Shown here one piece after another: positions 35,465-43,569 of a stretch of 64,000 nucleotides of DNA (its first letter is position 1; each line of letters begins with the position of its first letter). Location: the NCBI RefSeq assembly GCF_019049675.1, contig NZ_JAFMOW010000066.1, positions 241,615 through 305,614 on the forward strand. Reading direction: 5' to 3'. The position numbers and the translations under genes were made by a program. The notes below the pieces were generated by a model. It searched no databases. It was not told the origin of the DNA and saw only the letters and a list, made by a program, of their open reading frames with translations. The DNA comes from Rahnella bonaserana (lineage in GTDB: Bacteria > Pseudomonadota > Gammaproteobacteria > Enterobacterales > Enterobacteriaceae).

Positions 35465-37636
35465 CTAAACCTCAACCACCGGGATCACATCTTCGACGGC
35501 ACTGCGCAGGCGCGCTTTCATGTCGCTGTAGGTTTGCTGGGCGTAGTTTTCGGCCCAGCGCTGATCGGCGATCTGTTCAACTTTTACGGCGCAGTATTTG
35601 GTTTCCGGTGTTTTGGAAATCGGATCGAGATTGTCCTGCGTCAGTTCATTACAGGCACCGATCCACCACTGGTAGGTCATGTACACGGCACCGTTGTTGA
35701 TACGCTCGTTGTAGTTTGCGCGTGAAATGACTTTGCCGCGGCGTGATGCCACCCAGACCAGTTGCTGGTCACGGATACCCAGTGACTGGGCATCCGCCGG
35801 ATTCATCTGTACGAAACCGGGTTCATCGGCCAGTGTTTGCAACGCAGCACAGTTGCCGGTCATCGAGCGGCAGGAGTAGTGACCGACTTCGCGCACGGTA
35901 CACAGTACCAGCGGATAATCGCCATCCGGCACTTCGGCAGGCGCACGCCACGGGGCGGCAAACAGCTGGCCTTTACCGGTCGGCGTATCGAAGTGATTAT
36001 CGGCGTAAAGGAACTGTGTCCCCGGACTTTCCAGCGTGGTGCAAGGCCACTGAACGTGTCCGAGTTCGCCCATTTTTTCGTAGGTTGCGCCGTAGAACAG
36101 TGGGCACAGGCTGCGCATTTCGTCCCAAATTTCCTGGTTATCCTGATAATGCATCGGATAACCCATCTCCGTCGCCAGCAGGCTGATGATGTCCCAGTCG
36201 CGTTTGACGTTATATTTCGGCTCGATGGCTTTCTCGAAACGCTGGAAACCGCGATCCGCGCAGGAGAACACACCGCCGTGCTCACCCCATGAGGTGGCCG
36301 GTAAAATGACATCCGCCTGTTCAGCGGTTTTGGTCATGAAGATGTCCTGTACTACGACGAATTCAAGCGCCTCAAACCCTTTGCGTACCAGCCCTAAATC
36401 GGCTTCGGTCTGCAACGGATCTTCGCCCATGATGTAATAGGCTTTGACCTTGCCCTCAATCGCCAGATGCGGGATTTCAGTAATGCGCAGGCCGACTTCG
36501 GCGTCCATCTGATTGACGTCGATACCCCAGGCATCCGCGAACTTCGCGCGGACTTTGGGATCGGTGACCGACTGATAACCGGGGAATTCATTGGGTAACA
36601 CGCCCATATCGCACGCACCCTGCACGTTATTCTGACCACGCACCGGACCGACGCCGACGTTGGCGCGTCCGAGATTACCGGTCAGCAAGGCCAGACCCGC
36701 CAGCCCTTTGACCACGTCCACGGCCTGACCAAACTGGGTGACACCCATGCCCCACATGATGGTGGCAGAAGGCGCAGCGGCATAGGTGCGCATAGCCTGA
36801 CGGATTTGTTGCGCAGAAACGCCGGTCTGTTCTTCAACGGCTTCCGGCGAGTAATCCGCTACGTTTTTGCGGTACTCCTCGAAGCCTTCGGTGTACTTGG
36901 CGACATAGTCGTGGTCATACAGATTTTCTTCGATCAGCACATGAGCGAAAGCATTCACCAGTGCCATGTTGCAGCCGTTTTTGATTTGCAGATGCTGATC
37001 GGCAATACGCGCTGTTTCGATGCGGCGCGGATCGCAGACGATAATCTGCGCACCTTTTTCTTTGGCTTTGATGACGCGACGGGCGACGATCGGATGGGAA
37101 TCGGCGCAGTTATAGCCGATCACCAGCAGACATTTTGAGTTCTCGATATCGCCGATGGAATTACTCATCGCGCCGTTGCCGAGCGTGGCCTGTAAACCGG
37201 CGACGGACGGACCGTGACACACGCGGGCGCAGCAGTCGACGTTGTTAGTGCCGATAACTGCACGGGCAAATTTCTGCATCACGTAGTTGGTTTCATTGCC
37301 GGTACCACGGGAAGAACCGGTGGTCATGATGGCGCGCGGGCCATGTTTTTGTTTGATTTCTTTCAGACGCTGCGCGGTGTAACGGATGGCTTCGTCCCAG
37401 CTCACCGCTTCAAATTTTCCGCCTTTCTGACGGCGGATCATCGGCTGTGTCAGCCGCGGTGTCAGCAGTTTGGTGTCATTGAGAAAATCCCAGCCGTAAT
37501 AGCCTTTCAGGCACAGTTCGCCCTGATTGGTCACGCCGTTCGCGGCTTCGGCGCGAATGATTTTTCCGTTATCCACCACCAGATTCATTTTGCATCCGGC
37601 GCCGCAATATGGGCAGACAGTAGTAACTTTGTTCAT
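35465..37636 (-). CDS. fdhF: Formate dehydrogenase H, cysteine type (FdhF)
   Basis: Molybdopterin formate dehydrogenase that oxidises formate to CO2 and feeds electrons to the hydrogenase. I chose the ATG at 37636 (MNKVTTVCPYCG), giving 723 residues against 715 in E. coli. The [4Fe-4S] ligands are Cys8, Cys11, Cys15 and Cys42, at the same positions as in E. coli. The active-site residue 140 in CCARVCHGPSVAG is cysteine (TGT, 37217-37219), where E. coli has selenocysteine, and it is followed by catalytic His141. The gene is therefore read without UGA recoding. It lies 23 bp after hydN and upstream of hypF. Confidence 0.97.
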   Translation of the reverse strand: MNKVTTVCPYCGAGCKMNLVVDNGKIIRAEAANGVTNQGELCLKGYYGWDFLNDTKLLTPRLTQPMIRRQKGGKFEAVSWDEAIRYTAQRLKEIKQKHGPRAIMTTGSSRGTGNETNYVMQKFARAVIGTNNVDCCARVCHGPSVAGLQATLGNGAMSNSIGDIENSKCLLVIGYNCADSHPIVARRVIKAKEKGAQIIVCDPRRIETARIADQHLQIKNGCNMALVNAFAHVLIEENLYDHDYVAKYTEGFEEYRKNVADYSPEAVEEQTGVSAQQIRQAMRTYAAAPSATIMWGMGVTQFGQAVDVVKGLAGLALLTGNLGRANVGVGPVRGQNNVQGACDMGVLPNEFPGYQSVTDPKVRAKFADAWGIDVNQMDAEVGLRITEIPHLAIEGKVKAYYIMGEDPLQTEADLGLVRKGFEALEFVVVQDIFMTKTAEQADVILPATSWGEHGGVFSCADRGFQRFEKAIEPKYNVKRDWDIISLLATEMGYPMHYQDNQEIWDEMRSLCPLFYGATYEKMGELGHVQWPCTTLESPGTQFLYADNHFDTPTGKGQLFAAPWRAPAEVPDGDYPLVLCTVREVGHYSCRSMTGNCAALQTLADEPGFVQMNPADAQSLGIRDQQLVWVASRRGKVISRANYNERINNGAVYMTYQWWIGACNELTQDNLDPISKTPETKYCAVKVEQIADQRWAENYAQQTYSDMKARLRSAVEDVIPVVEV

Positions 37637-37659
37637 TGAATGACTTCCTCTATCCGGGG

Positions 37660-38205
37660 TTAAAACAGCAGGGGTGAAGTGCTGTCGAGCGCAGCGCGGC
37701 GGCGTTTTTCTGCGTTCATTTCCTGTAACTGGTTGCGGTCGATGGCATAGAGCGCTTTGGTCGGGCAGATTTCCATGCAAGCCGGGCCTTCGCTGCGCAA
37801 ATAGCACAGGTCGCATTTATGCGCTTCGGCTTTATCAGAGGTCGCGACCATCGCCGCGCCGTTCTGGCGGAAAATCGGTTTGGTGACCACTTCCATCGCG
37901 CCATACGGGCAGGCGACGACGCAGGTTTTGCAGCCGATGCAGCGTTCCTGCATCACCTGAACGTGGTCGCCGGTGCGCGCAATCGCGCCGTTCGGGCAGA
38001 CATTGGCGCAGGGGGCGTCTTCGCACTGACGACACATGACGGCGGTGCTGAGATTGACGCCTTTGATCACATGTAAACGTGGCGCGAACGTCGCGGCATT
38101 GAGCAGCGAGATATCCTGTGAATCGCTGTGCGCCATCACGCAGGCAATTTCACAGGTACGGCAGCCGATGCATTTTTTAGGGTCGGCGATAATGAACCGG
38201 TTCAT
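37660..38205 (-). CDS. hydN: HydN-type polyferredoxin of formate hydrogenlyase
   Basis: Small electron-transfer protein thought to link FdhF to the hydrogenase. The 181 residues contain four ferredoxin-type clusters: CIGCRTCEIAC (near 13), CRQCEDAPCANVCPNGAI (near 61), CIGCKTCVVACPYGAM (near 91) and CDLCYLRSEGPACMEICPTKAL (near 135). The C-terminal AEKRRRAAL matches E. coli HydN. I chose the ATG at 38205, with GGAGAG upstream, four codons inside the longest frame. It heads hydN-fdhF-hypF-nickel transporter, behind a sigma-54 promoter. Confidence 0.96.
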   Translation of the reverse strand: MNRFIIADPKKCIGCRTCEIACVMAHSDSQDISLLNAATFAPRLHVIKGVNLSTAVMCRQCEDAPCANVCPNGAIARTGDHVQVMQERCIGCKTCVVACPYGAMEVVTKPIFRQNGAAMVATSDKAEAHKCDLCYLRSEGPACMEICPTKALYAIDRNQLQEMNAEKRRRAALDSTSPLLF

Positions 38206-38225
38206 TTTTCTCTCCAAATCCCCGT

Positions 38226-38335
38226 CGTCCTTGACATCGCAGGTGCGTTGGCTGTGTTCACTCGCCCGAATCCTGACTCATGTCAGCTCATCGGAACTCC
38301 TTCGCTTGCCGCCTTCCTGCAATGCCAGGCCTTAG
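38226..38335. repeat. ERIC element in the hydN leader region
   Basis: An ERIC-like sequence of about 110 bp. It contains CGCAGGTGCGTTGGCTG, the central TGACTCATGTCAGCTCATCGG and TCGCTTGCCGCCTTCCTGCA. The outermost ends are less conserved than in the other two copies. It lies between the sigma-54 promoter and the hydN start codon, so it should be part of the untranslated leader. Confidence 0.82.
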
Positions 38336-38388
38336 GGGATTTCAGTGTGCTTTCAATTGAGGTGGTAAAAGGTTTTCATCTACTTCTA

Positions 38389-38404
38389 TACATAAAGCGT
38401 GCCA
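38389..38404 (-). promoter_or_regulatory. Sigma-54 promoter of hydN-fdhF-hypF
   Basis: On the minus strand TGGCACG-CTTT-ATGTA has the -24 GG and correct 10-bp spacing, but GT replaces GC in the -12 element. The surrounding 20 bases are almost identical to the hycA promoter at 46788-46804. FhlA is the expected activator. Confidence 0.65.
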
Positions 38405-38481
38405 GTTCCTGTTTTTAATTTTTAATAATTAAATTCAGCAACTTATATTTATCTGATGCGCCGCTGACGAAATTTATCCCT

Positions 38482-38526
38482 GACGTCATGTCTGACGTCG
38501 TCACCGTATCGACAGTTATGTCGACA
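38482..38526. promoter_or_regulatory. Candidate FhlA upstream activating sites for hydN
   Basis: TGACGTCATGTCTGACGTCG is followed by the inverted repeat TCGACA-GTTA-TGTCGA (38509-38524), about 80-120 bp upstream of the sigma-54 promoter. Similar TCGACA/TGTCGA motifs recur in the hyc-hyp control regions. The last bases overlap the hycI stop end. Confidence 0.5.
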
Positions 38527-38998
38527 GAGTAAAAGGGGCGATCCCCAGACCGGTTTCCAGTCGCGGTAACAGCTGATGCAGACGGCTGACCGCCTGTTCC
38601 ACGGCGGCGCTCATCGGGTAATAAAACGCGACAACGTCGGGCTGAATGCCGACAAACGTGATCTGCGGGATATCCTCGCGCAGTTGCTGCATCAGAAAGG
38701 TCAGCGGCAGATTGTGGGTGGTCATCATGAACATGTCGGCGATGTCTTTTTCGGCGATAATGCGCATTTCGCCGGGGGACAGCCCCATGTCGGTCGCGTC
38801 GGCAATTACCAGATGCTGTGGACGCAGCTCTCGTAAAAAGCCGATGTCGTTTTCCGGGGCGGCACCGCCGTCCACCACCGTCCAGCCGGGCAGCGGTTTT
38901 TCCGCGCACAGTTCAGCCAGACGCGGACCGGCGCCGTCGTCACCCATCATGCTGTTGCCCACGCACAACAGTGCGTAGCGGGAAGTCGGATCAGGCAT
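38516..38998 (-). CDS. hycI: Hydrogenase 3 maturation endopeptidase HycI
   Basis: Nickel-dependent protease that clips the C-terminal tail of HycE once the NiFe cluster is in place. The 160 residues include the family N-terminus LLCVGNSMMGDDGAGP with the metal-binding Asp, VDGGAAPEND, DATDMGLSPGEMRII (second Asp), and MMTTHNLPLTFLM (His). It is the last gene of the hyc operon and overlaps hycH by 8 nt. Its 3' end overlaps possible control sites of hydN. Confidence 0.96.
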   Translation of the reverse strand: MPDPTSRYALLCVGNSMMGDDGAGPRLAELCAEKPLPGWTVVDGGAAPENDIGFLRELRPQHLVIADATDMGLSPGEMRIIAEKDIADMFMMTTHNLPLTFLMQQLREDIPQITFVGIQPDVVAFYYPMSAAVEQAVSRLHQLLPRLETGLGIAPFTLST

Positions 38999-39473
38999 CG
39001 TATCTCCTGACCATCAGGTACATGGCGGGGTCGTGTTCAATTTGCGTGAGCAGGGCGATAAGCTGATCGCTCCAGCCTTGCTGCCCGGCATTCATCTGCG
39101 GTCGTGCATCGCGCAGCGCCAGTGCCAGCAAATGCGTGTGGCTGCTGTCGATATTGATCTCGCCAAAACGCTGGACTCCTGCCAGTTTGCGGCGTGCTTC
39201 ACTGTGTTCCGGCAGGCAATTTATCCATTGCAGATAACCGTCGAGCGGGCATTCGAGCCGTGACTGCAGACAGTCGATCACCCCGAGGTGGTGACCGATA
39301 GCCAGGCTGTAATAAATCACCTCCTGCGCTTTCTGCGAACTGCGTTTCTGTGCGCTTTTCTCATCGACAAACTTGCTGCTCAGCGAATAGAAAATGACTT
39401 TGTTTTTGTCAGGCGTATGACCGGTATAAGGCTGATGGCGCGCGTAGCGCTGGTCGTTGACGGAAGTCATCAC
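38991..39473 (-). CDS. hycH: Formate hydrogenlyase maturation protein HycH
   Basis: Cytoplasmic assembly protein needed for maturation of hydrogenase 3. The exact role is not settled, though an interaction with the HycE precursor is reported. The 160 residues carry the family pattern [30 protein letters not shown] and [15 protein letters not shown]. It overlaps hycG by 4 nt (ATGA) and hycI by 8 nt. Confidence 0.95.
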   Translation of the reverse strand: MMTSVNDQRYARHQPYTGHTPDKNKVIFYSLSSKFVDEKSAQKRSSQKAQEVIYYSLAIGHHLGVIDCLQSRLECPLDGYLQWINCLPEHSEARRKLAGVQRFGEINIDSSHTHLLALALRDARPQMNAGQQGWSDQLIALLTQIEHDPAMYLMVRRYDA

Positions 39474-40267
39474 AGACGCACCTCGCCGCGCAGCACCTGC
39501 TGATAAATGTGTTGCAGATTGCCGACGATTTCGCTCAGGCGCAGGTCACCCTGTTCCGCCAGATATGCCGAAACGCGCTGTTCCACCGGCTGTAAACCGG
39601 GCGCAGCGACGAGTTCCATAAACTGATCGGCTATCTGGCGACCATAGCGGTAACCTGCCATGCGCCGCGCTTCGCGATCCAGCAGTACGCGCAGCGGCTG
39701 CGGCAATTCCGGATGCAATAAAGCGGCCGGTTCTGCGGCAGCTTCGTCGTGTTGCTGGCCTTTGATTTTTTGATCCAGCAAACCCAGTGCCATCGCGAAC
39801 CCGTAAATGGTGGCCGCCGGTGTCGGCGGGCAGCCGGGGATATAAACGTCAACTGGCACGATTTTGTCAGTGCCGCCCCAGACGCAATACAGGTCATGGA
39901 AAATGCCGCCGCTGTTACCGCAGGCACCGTAGGAAATACAGATTTTCGGATCCGGCGCAGAATCCCAGGCGCGCAGGGCGGGCATACGCATGGCGCGGGT
40001 GACTGCACCGGTGAACAGTAAAATATCCGCGTGGCGCGGCGACGGAACCACTTTGATGCCAAAGCGTTCGGCGTCGAACAGCGGCGAAATGGCGGCGAAA
40101 ATCTCAATCTCGCAGCCGTTACAACCGCCGCAGTCCACACGATAAACGTAGGCCGAACGGCGGATATTGTTCAGTAATGTTGATTTCAGCGCGGCGATGC
40201 TTTCATCAAGCGTAACGGGCACCGGCAGGCCATTCTCATCACGTGGCGCAATCGGGTTATGGCTCAT
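39470..40267 (-). CDS. hycG: Hydrogenase 3 small subunit HycG
   Basis: The [4Fe-4S] subunit next to the NiFe large subunit in the formate hydrogenlyase complex, homologous to NuoB of complex I. It has 265 residues. Cluster ligands are in [17 protein letters not shown] (near 45), [14 protein letters not shown] (near 112) and [13 protein letters not shown] (near 146). The C-terminal 90 residues form the family tail. It overlaps hycF by one base and hycH by four. Confidence 0.97.
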   Translation of the reverse strand: MSHNPIAPRDENGLPVPVTLDESIAALKSTLLNNIRRSAYVYRVDCGGCNGCEIEIFAAISPLFDAERFGIKVVPSPRHADILLFTGAVTRAMRMPALRAWDSAPDPKICISYGACGNSGGIFHDLYCVWGGTDKIVPVDVYIPGCPPTPAATIYGFAMALGLLDQKIKGQQHDEAAAEPAALLHPELPQPLRVLLDREARRMAGYRYGRQIADQFMELVAAPGLQPVEQRVSAYLAEQGDLRLSEIVGNLQHIYQQVLRGEVRL

Positions 40268-40821
40268 CAGCGGGCCTCCGTAGTCATATGGCGGCCTATA
40301 TCAATGCGGTCGCTGGAAGAGAGACCGTGCATTTTTTTGCACGTCGGACAGGTTTCATACTGCACGCGGCGATCGCTGATCTGACGGTCGCTCAGCGCGG
40401 CGCTTTCCTGTAACAGGCTGAGCGCAAAGTCGATTTCTTTTTGGACGGCGTAAGGTTTGCCGCATTCCCGGCAATGGCAGACAGGGAAATCTGCGGTTTC
40501 ATACAGGTCTTCTTTGCGCCAGACCGCCAGTTCGAACTCCTGAGACAATTTGATCGCCGTCGTCGGACAGACTTCCTCACACCGGGCGCAGAAAATGCAG
40601 CGCCCTAAAAACAATTGCCAGCGGATTGTTTCACCGTCTTCTGCCGTGGACATAGTCAGCGCGTTGGAAGGGCAGGCATTGGCGCAGGCGCCGCAGGCGA
40701 TGCACTGCTGCGCGGTGTATTGCGGCTTACCACGAAAATTGGGGGCTAAATCCAGCGGCTCGAAGGGATAACCCACCGTCGCGGTGCCGGTTTTGAGCAC
40801 TTTTTTAATCAGTTTCAGCAT
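40267..40821 (-). CDS. hycF: Formate hydrogenlyase ferredoxin subunit HycF
   Basis: NuoI-like Fe-S subunit in the electron path of formate hydrogenlyase. The 184 residues have two [4Fe-4S] motifs, [16 protein letters not shown] (near 41) and [16 protein letters not shown] (near 75). A later cysteine set, [10 protein letters not shown] and CPTCKK, resembles a zinc-ribbon. It lies 15 bp after hycE. Confidence 0.96.
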   Translation of the reverse strand: MLKLIKKVLKTGTATVGYPFEPLDLAPNFRGKPQYTAQQCIACGACANACPSNALTMSTAEDGETIRWQLFLGRCIFCARCEEVCPTTAIKLSQEFELAVWRKEDLYETADFPVCHCRECGKPYAVQKEIDFALSLLQESAALSDRQISDRRVQYETCPTCKKMHGLSSSDRIDIGRHMTTEAR

Positions 40822-40836
40822 GATTTGAGCGGCTCC

Positions 40837-42561
40837 TTAAAGCGGCGAATTTTTGCGTTCGATGCCGTAACGTTCGATCTCTTTGTAGGGCACGACGATG
40901 GACGTTCTCTTGCGTACATCGACCACCGTCATGCGGTCGGTGCAGGAATAGCAAGGGTCGAGGCTGCCGATAATCAGCGGTGCATCGGAGACGGTATTGC
41001 CACGCAGCATGTAGCGCAGCGTCGGCCAGTTGGCATAGGTCGCCGCACGGCAGCGCCAGCGGAACAGCTTCTGATTGTCGCCGGTCATGCTCCAGTGAAT
41101 GTCGTCACCGCGTGGCGCTTCGGCAAAACCGAGGGCAAAACGGTGAGGAATATAGGTAAAGCCTTCTACCGCCAGCGGACCACCAGGCAGGCTTTGCAGG
41201 CCAAACTCGATCATATTCAGGGAGTTAAAGACTTCGTGAATGCGCACTTTCAGGCGGGAATAAACGTCGTTGCCGGTTTCGCTGTACAGTTCAAACGGCA
41301 GTTTGGCGTAACCGGCGTAAGGGTGATCCTGTCGCATATCGCGGCGGTGACCGCTGCCGCGCACCATAGGGCCGACGTTGCTGAAATCGCGCGCCACCTG
41401 CGGATCCAGAATGCCAACGCCCATGCTGCGTTGTTCGGTATTGGCGGTACTCAGCAGAATATCCACCAGCTCATTCAGGTCACGGCGCATGCCGCCCGCC
41501 AGCGCAATCGTGGCAATCATGTCGTCTTTTAAGATGTCGCGACGGATGCCGCCGATCAGGTTCATTCCGTAGGTTTTACGCGCACCGGTCAGGATTTCCG
41601 CCATCTTCATCGACTGCTCACGGATGCGGAAAAACTGCATAAAACCAGAGTCAAATCCGACAAAGTGACAGGCCAGCCCGAGGTTCAGCAGATGGCTGTG
41701 CAGGCGTTCTACTTCCAGCAAAATGGAGCGGATCATCTGGGCGCGTTCCGGTACCACAATCCCCATCGCGTTTTCGACCGACGAGGTATACGCCACGCTG
41801 TGGGTAAACCCGCAAATGCCGCAGACGCGGTCAGACAGGAACGTCACTTCGTTGTAACCCATGCGGGTTTCGGCCAGTTTTTCCATGCCGCGATGCACAT
41901 AGAACAAGCGGTAATCCGCGTCGATAATGTCTTCGCCATCGACAAACAGACGAAAGTGTCCGGGTTCGTCAGAAGTGACGTGCAGCGGACCAATCGGCAC
42001 GATTTTGCTGCCTTCTTTGGCCTCAGAAATAAACGGATAGGTTTCTTCATCCGTGGTGGGTGCAGGGCGCTGACGGTAATCCATGGCGTCTTTGCGCAGC
42101 GGATACAAATCGTCCGGCCAGTCATCCGGCAGCACCAGACGGCGTTCGTCCGGCAGCCCGACCGGACGCAAACCGTACATATCACGCACTTCACGTTCGC
42201 CCCAGACCGCCGCCGGTACGCGCGGTGTCACGGAAGGAAATTCCAGTGAAATCGGATCCACCTCGGCGCGCACGGTAATCCAGCACTTCACGCCTTTTTC
42301 CATCGACAGCACGTAATACAGCGCGTAGTTGCCGCACAGCGTGCGTTCGTCGTTACCGAACAGTACGGAAAGCCAGCCGCCTTGCTGGTAGTACAGCCAT
42401 TCGACCACTTCCGGCAGCCAGTTCAGCCTGATAGTGACGGTCGCCTGCGTGTCGGTCTGCCATTCGCTGCCCAGAATCGCCGAGGGGAATTGCTTCGCCA
42501 GCGCAGCCAGATACTCTTTGCCGACCGGGTTTTGATTTAATGCGGTGTTCAACTCACTCAT
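40837..42561 (-). CDS. hycE: Hydrogenase 3 large subunit HycE
   Basis: NiFe catalytic subunit that reduces protons to hydrogen. The 574 residues combine a NuoC-like N-terminal domain (1-160) with a NuoD-like catalytic domain. Nickel ligands are in RVCGICGFTHS (Cys247, Cys250) and DPCYSCTDR (Cys537, Cys540). HycI should cut after Arg543, removing a 31-residue tail that ends IERKNSPL, as in E. coli. It is preceded by hycD (44-bp gap) in the minus-strand operon. Confidence 0.98.
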   Translation of the reverse strand: MSELNTALNQNPVGKEYLAALAKQFPSAILGSEWQTDTQATVTIRLNWLPEVVEWLYYQQGGWLSVLFGNDERTLCGNYALYYVLSMEKGVKCWITVRAEVDPISLEFPSVTPRVPAAVWGEREVRDMYGLRPVGLPDERRLVLPDDWPDDLYPLRKDAMDYRQRPAPTTDEETYPFISEAKEGSKIVPIGPLHVTSDEPGHFRLFVDGEDIIDADYRLFYVHRGMEKLAETRMGYNEVTFLSDRVCGICGFTHSVAYTSSVENAMGIVVPERAQMIRSILLEVERLHSHLLNLGLACHFVGFDSGFMQFFRIREQSMKMAEILTGARKTYGMNLIGGIRRDILKDDMIATIALAGGMRRDLNELVDILLSTANTEQRSMGVGILDPQVARDFSNVGPMVRGSGHRRDMRQDHPYAGYAKLPFELYSETGNDVYSRLKVRIHEVFNSLNMIEFGLQSLPGGPLAVEGFTYIPHRFALGFAEAPRGDDIHWSMTGDNQKLFRWRCRAATYANWPTLRYMLRGNTVSDAPLIIGSLDPCYSCTDRMTVVDVRKRTSIVVPYKEIERYGIERKNSPL

Positions 42562-42605
42562 TGCAAAGCCTCTTCCCGCCGTGGCGGGATAAGAAAAATG
42601 TCAGG

Positions 42606-43559
42606 TCAGCCTGCGACCAGCCAGGAAACCAGCGCCAGAAACGCCAGACCGAACCCCGCCCAGGTGGTGCGGGAGGTTTTAAGAAAGCGCAGACGGGCGA
42701 CGCTGTTCTCGATAAGCGCGACCACAAATACCGCGATCAGCAGTTTCAGCAGACAGACGATCACGGCGGTCAGCAGCGTCAGCGGTGTCAGGTGATCTGC
42801 CAGTCCAAACGGAAAGAACAGGCCGAGAAACAATTGCAACACCACCAGCTGTTTCAGGCTGATGCCCATTTTCAGCACGCCTAACGCCGCACCGGAATAC
42901 TCGGTCAGCGGGCCTTCCTGTAACTCCTGCTCGGCTTCGGCCATATCAAACGGCAGCTTGCCCATTTCGATATAGGTGGCGAACGCACAGGCCAGACCGG
43001 CCAGAATCAGGGTTAAGGAAGATGAAACCGGCCAGTGCAACACCCGCGCTGCAATCGCGCCGAGTGACGTGGAACCGGCGACCAGCGCCGCCACCCACAG
43101 GCCGAGCAGCAGAATGGGCTCAACCAGAACGCCGAGTACCGCTTCGCGGCTGGCACCGATGCCGGTGAAGGTGCTGCCGGTATCGAGTCCGGCGATGGCA
43201 AACACAAAGCGCACCACCGCAAACAGATAGATAACCGTGATCAGATCACCCGCTGCGCCCGCTGGCGACGTCAGCGTCACCACCGGCAGGGCGGTGGCGA
43301 TCACCAGCAAACCGCCGGTCAGCAGATACGGCATACTGCGAAACGCCATGCCTGCCGCCGCAGGCGCGACGCTCTGTCGCCCGAGTAATTTGGCGATATC
43401 ACGGTATTCCTGTAATACACCGGGCCCGCGCCGGTTGTGCATCCGCGCACGCATCACGCGGCTGAACCCGGCAAATAACGGAGCGACAGCCAGCAACGCC
43501 GCCGCCTGAATCAGCGCCAGCGGCCACAGCGAACCGGCCAGCAGGGAAGGAAAGTTCAT
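42606..43559 (-). CDS. hycD: Formate hydrogenlyase membrane subunit HycD
   Basis: NuoH-like membrane subunit that anchors the peripheral hydrogenase arm. I chose the ATG at 43559 (MNFPSLLAGSLWPLALIQ), with GAGGAAC upstream, giving 317 residues. The longest frame begins six codons earlier. About eight helices and the NuoH-type loop MHNRRGPGVLQEYRDIAKLLGRQSVAP near residue 45 are visible. The acidic loop EMGKLPFDMAEAEQELQEGPLTEYSG near 200 is also conserved. It follows hycC by 10 bp. Confidence 0.97.
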   Translation of the reverse strand: MNFPSLLAGSLWPLALIQAAALLAVAPLFAGFSRVMRARMHNRRGPGVLQEYRDIAKLLGRQSVAPAAAGMAFRSMPYLLTGGLLVIATALPVVTLTSPAGAAGDLITVIYLFAVVRFVFAIAGLDTGSTFTGIGASREAVLGVLVEPILLLGLWVAALVAGSTSLGAIAARVLHWPVSSSLTLILAGLACAFATYIEMGKLPFDMAEAEQELQEGPLTEYSGAALGVLKMGISLKQLVVLQLFLGLFFPFGLADHLTPLTLLTAVIVCLLKLLIAVFVVALIENSVARLRFLKTSRTTWAGFGLAFLALVSWLVAG

Positions 43560-43569
43560 AGTCAGTTCC

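Noticed and set aside
37217..37219. A selenocysteine codon in fdhF
   Set aside because: Expected from E. coli, but the codon is TGT and the frame is open, so no recoding is needed.
38415..38909. A minus-strand frame overlapping hycI and the hydN control region
   Set aside because: It lies over hycI in another frame, and its Arg/His-rich sequence is typical of a shadow translation.
40825..41532. A long antisense frame of 235 codons opposite hycE
   Set aside because: It is the complement of a highly conserved coding sequence, has low-complexity codon-shadow composition and lacks any start signal.
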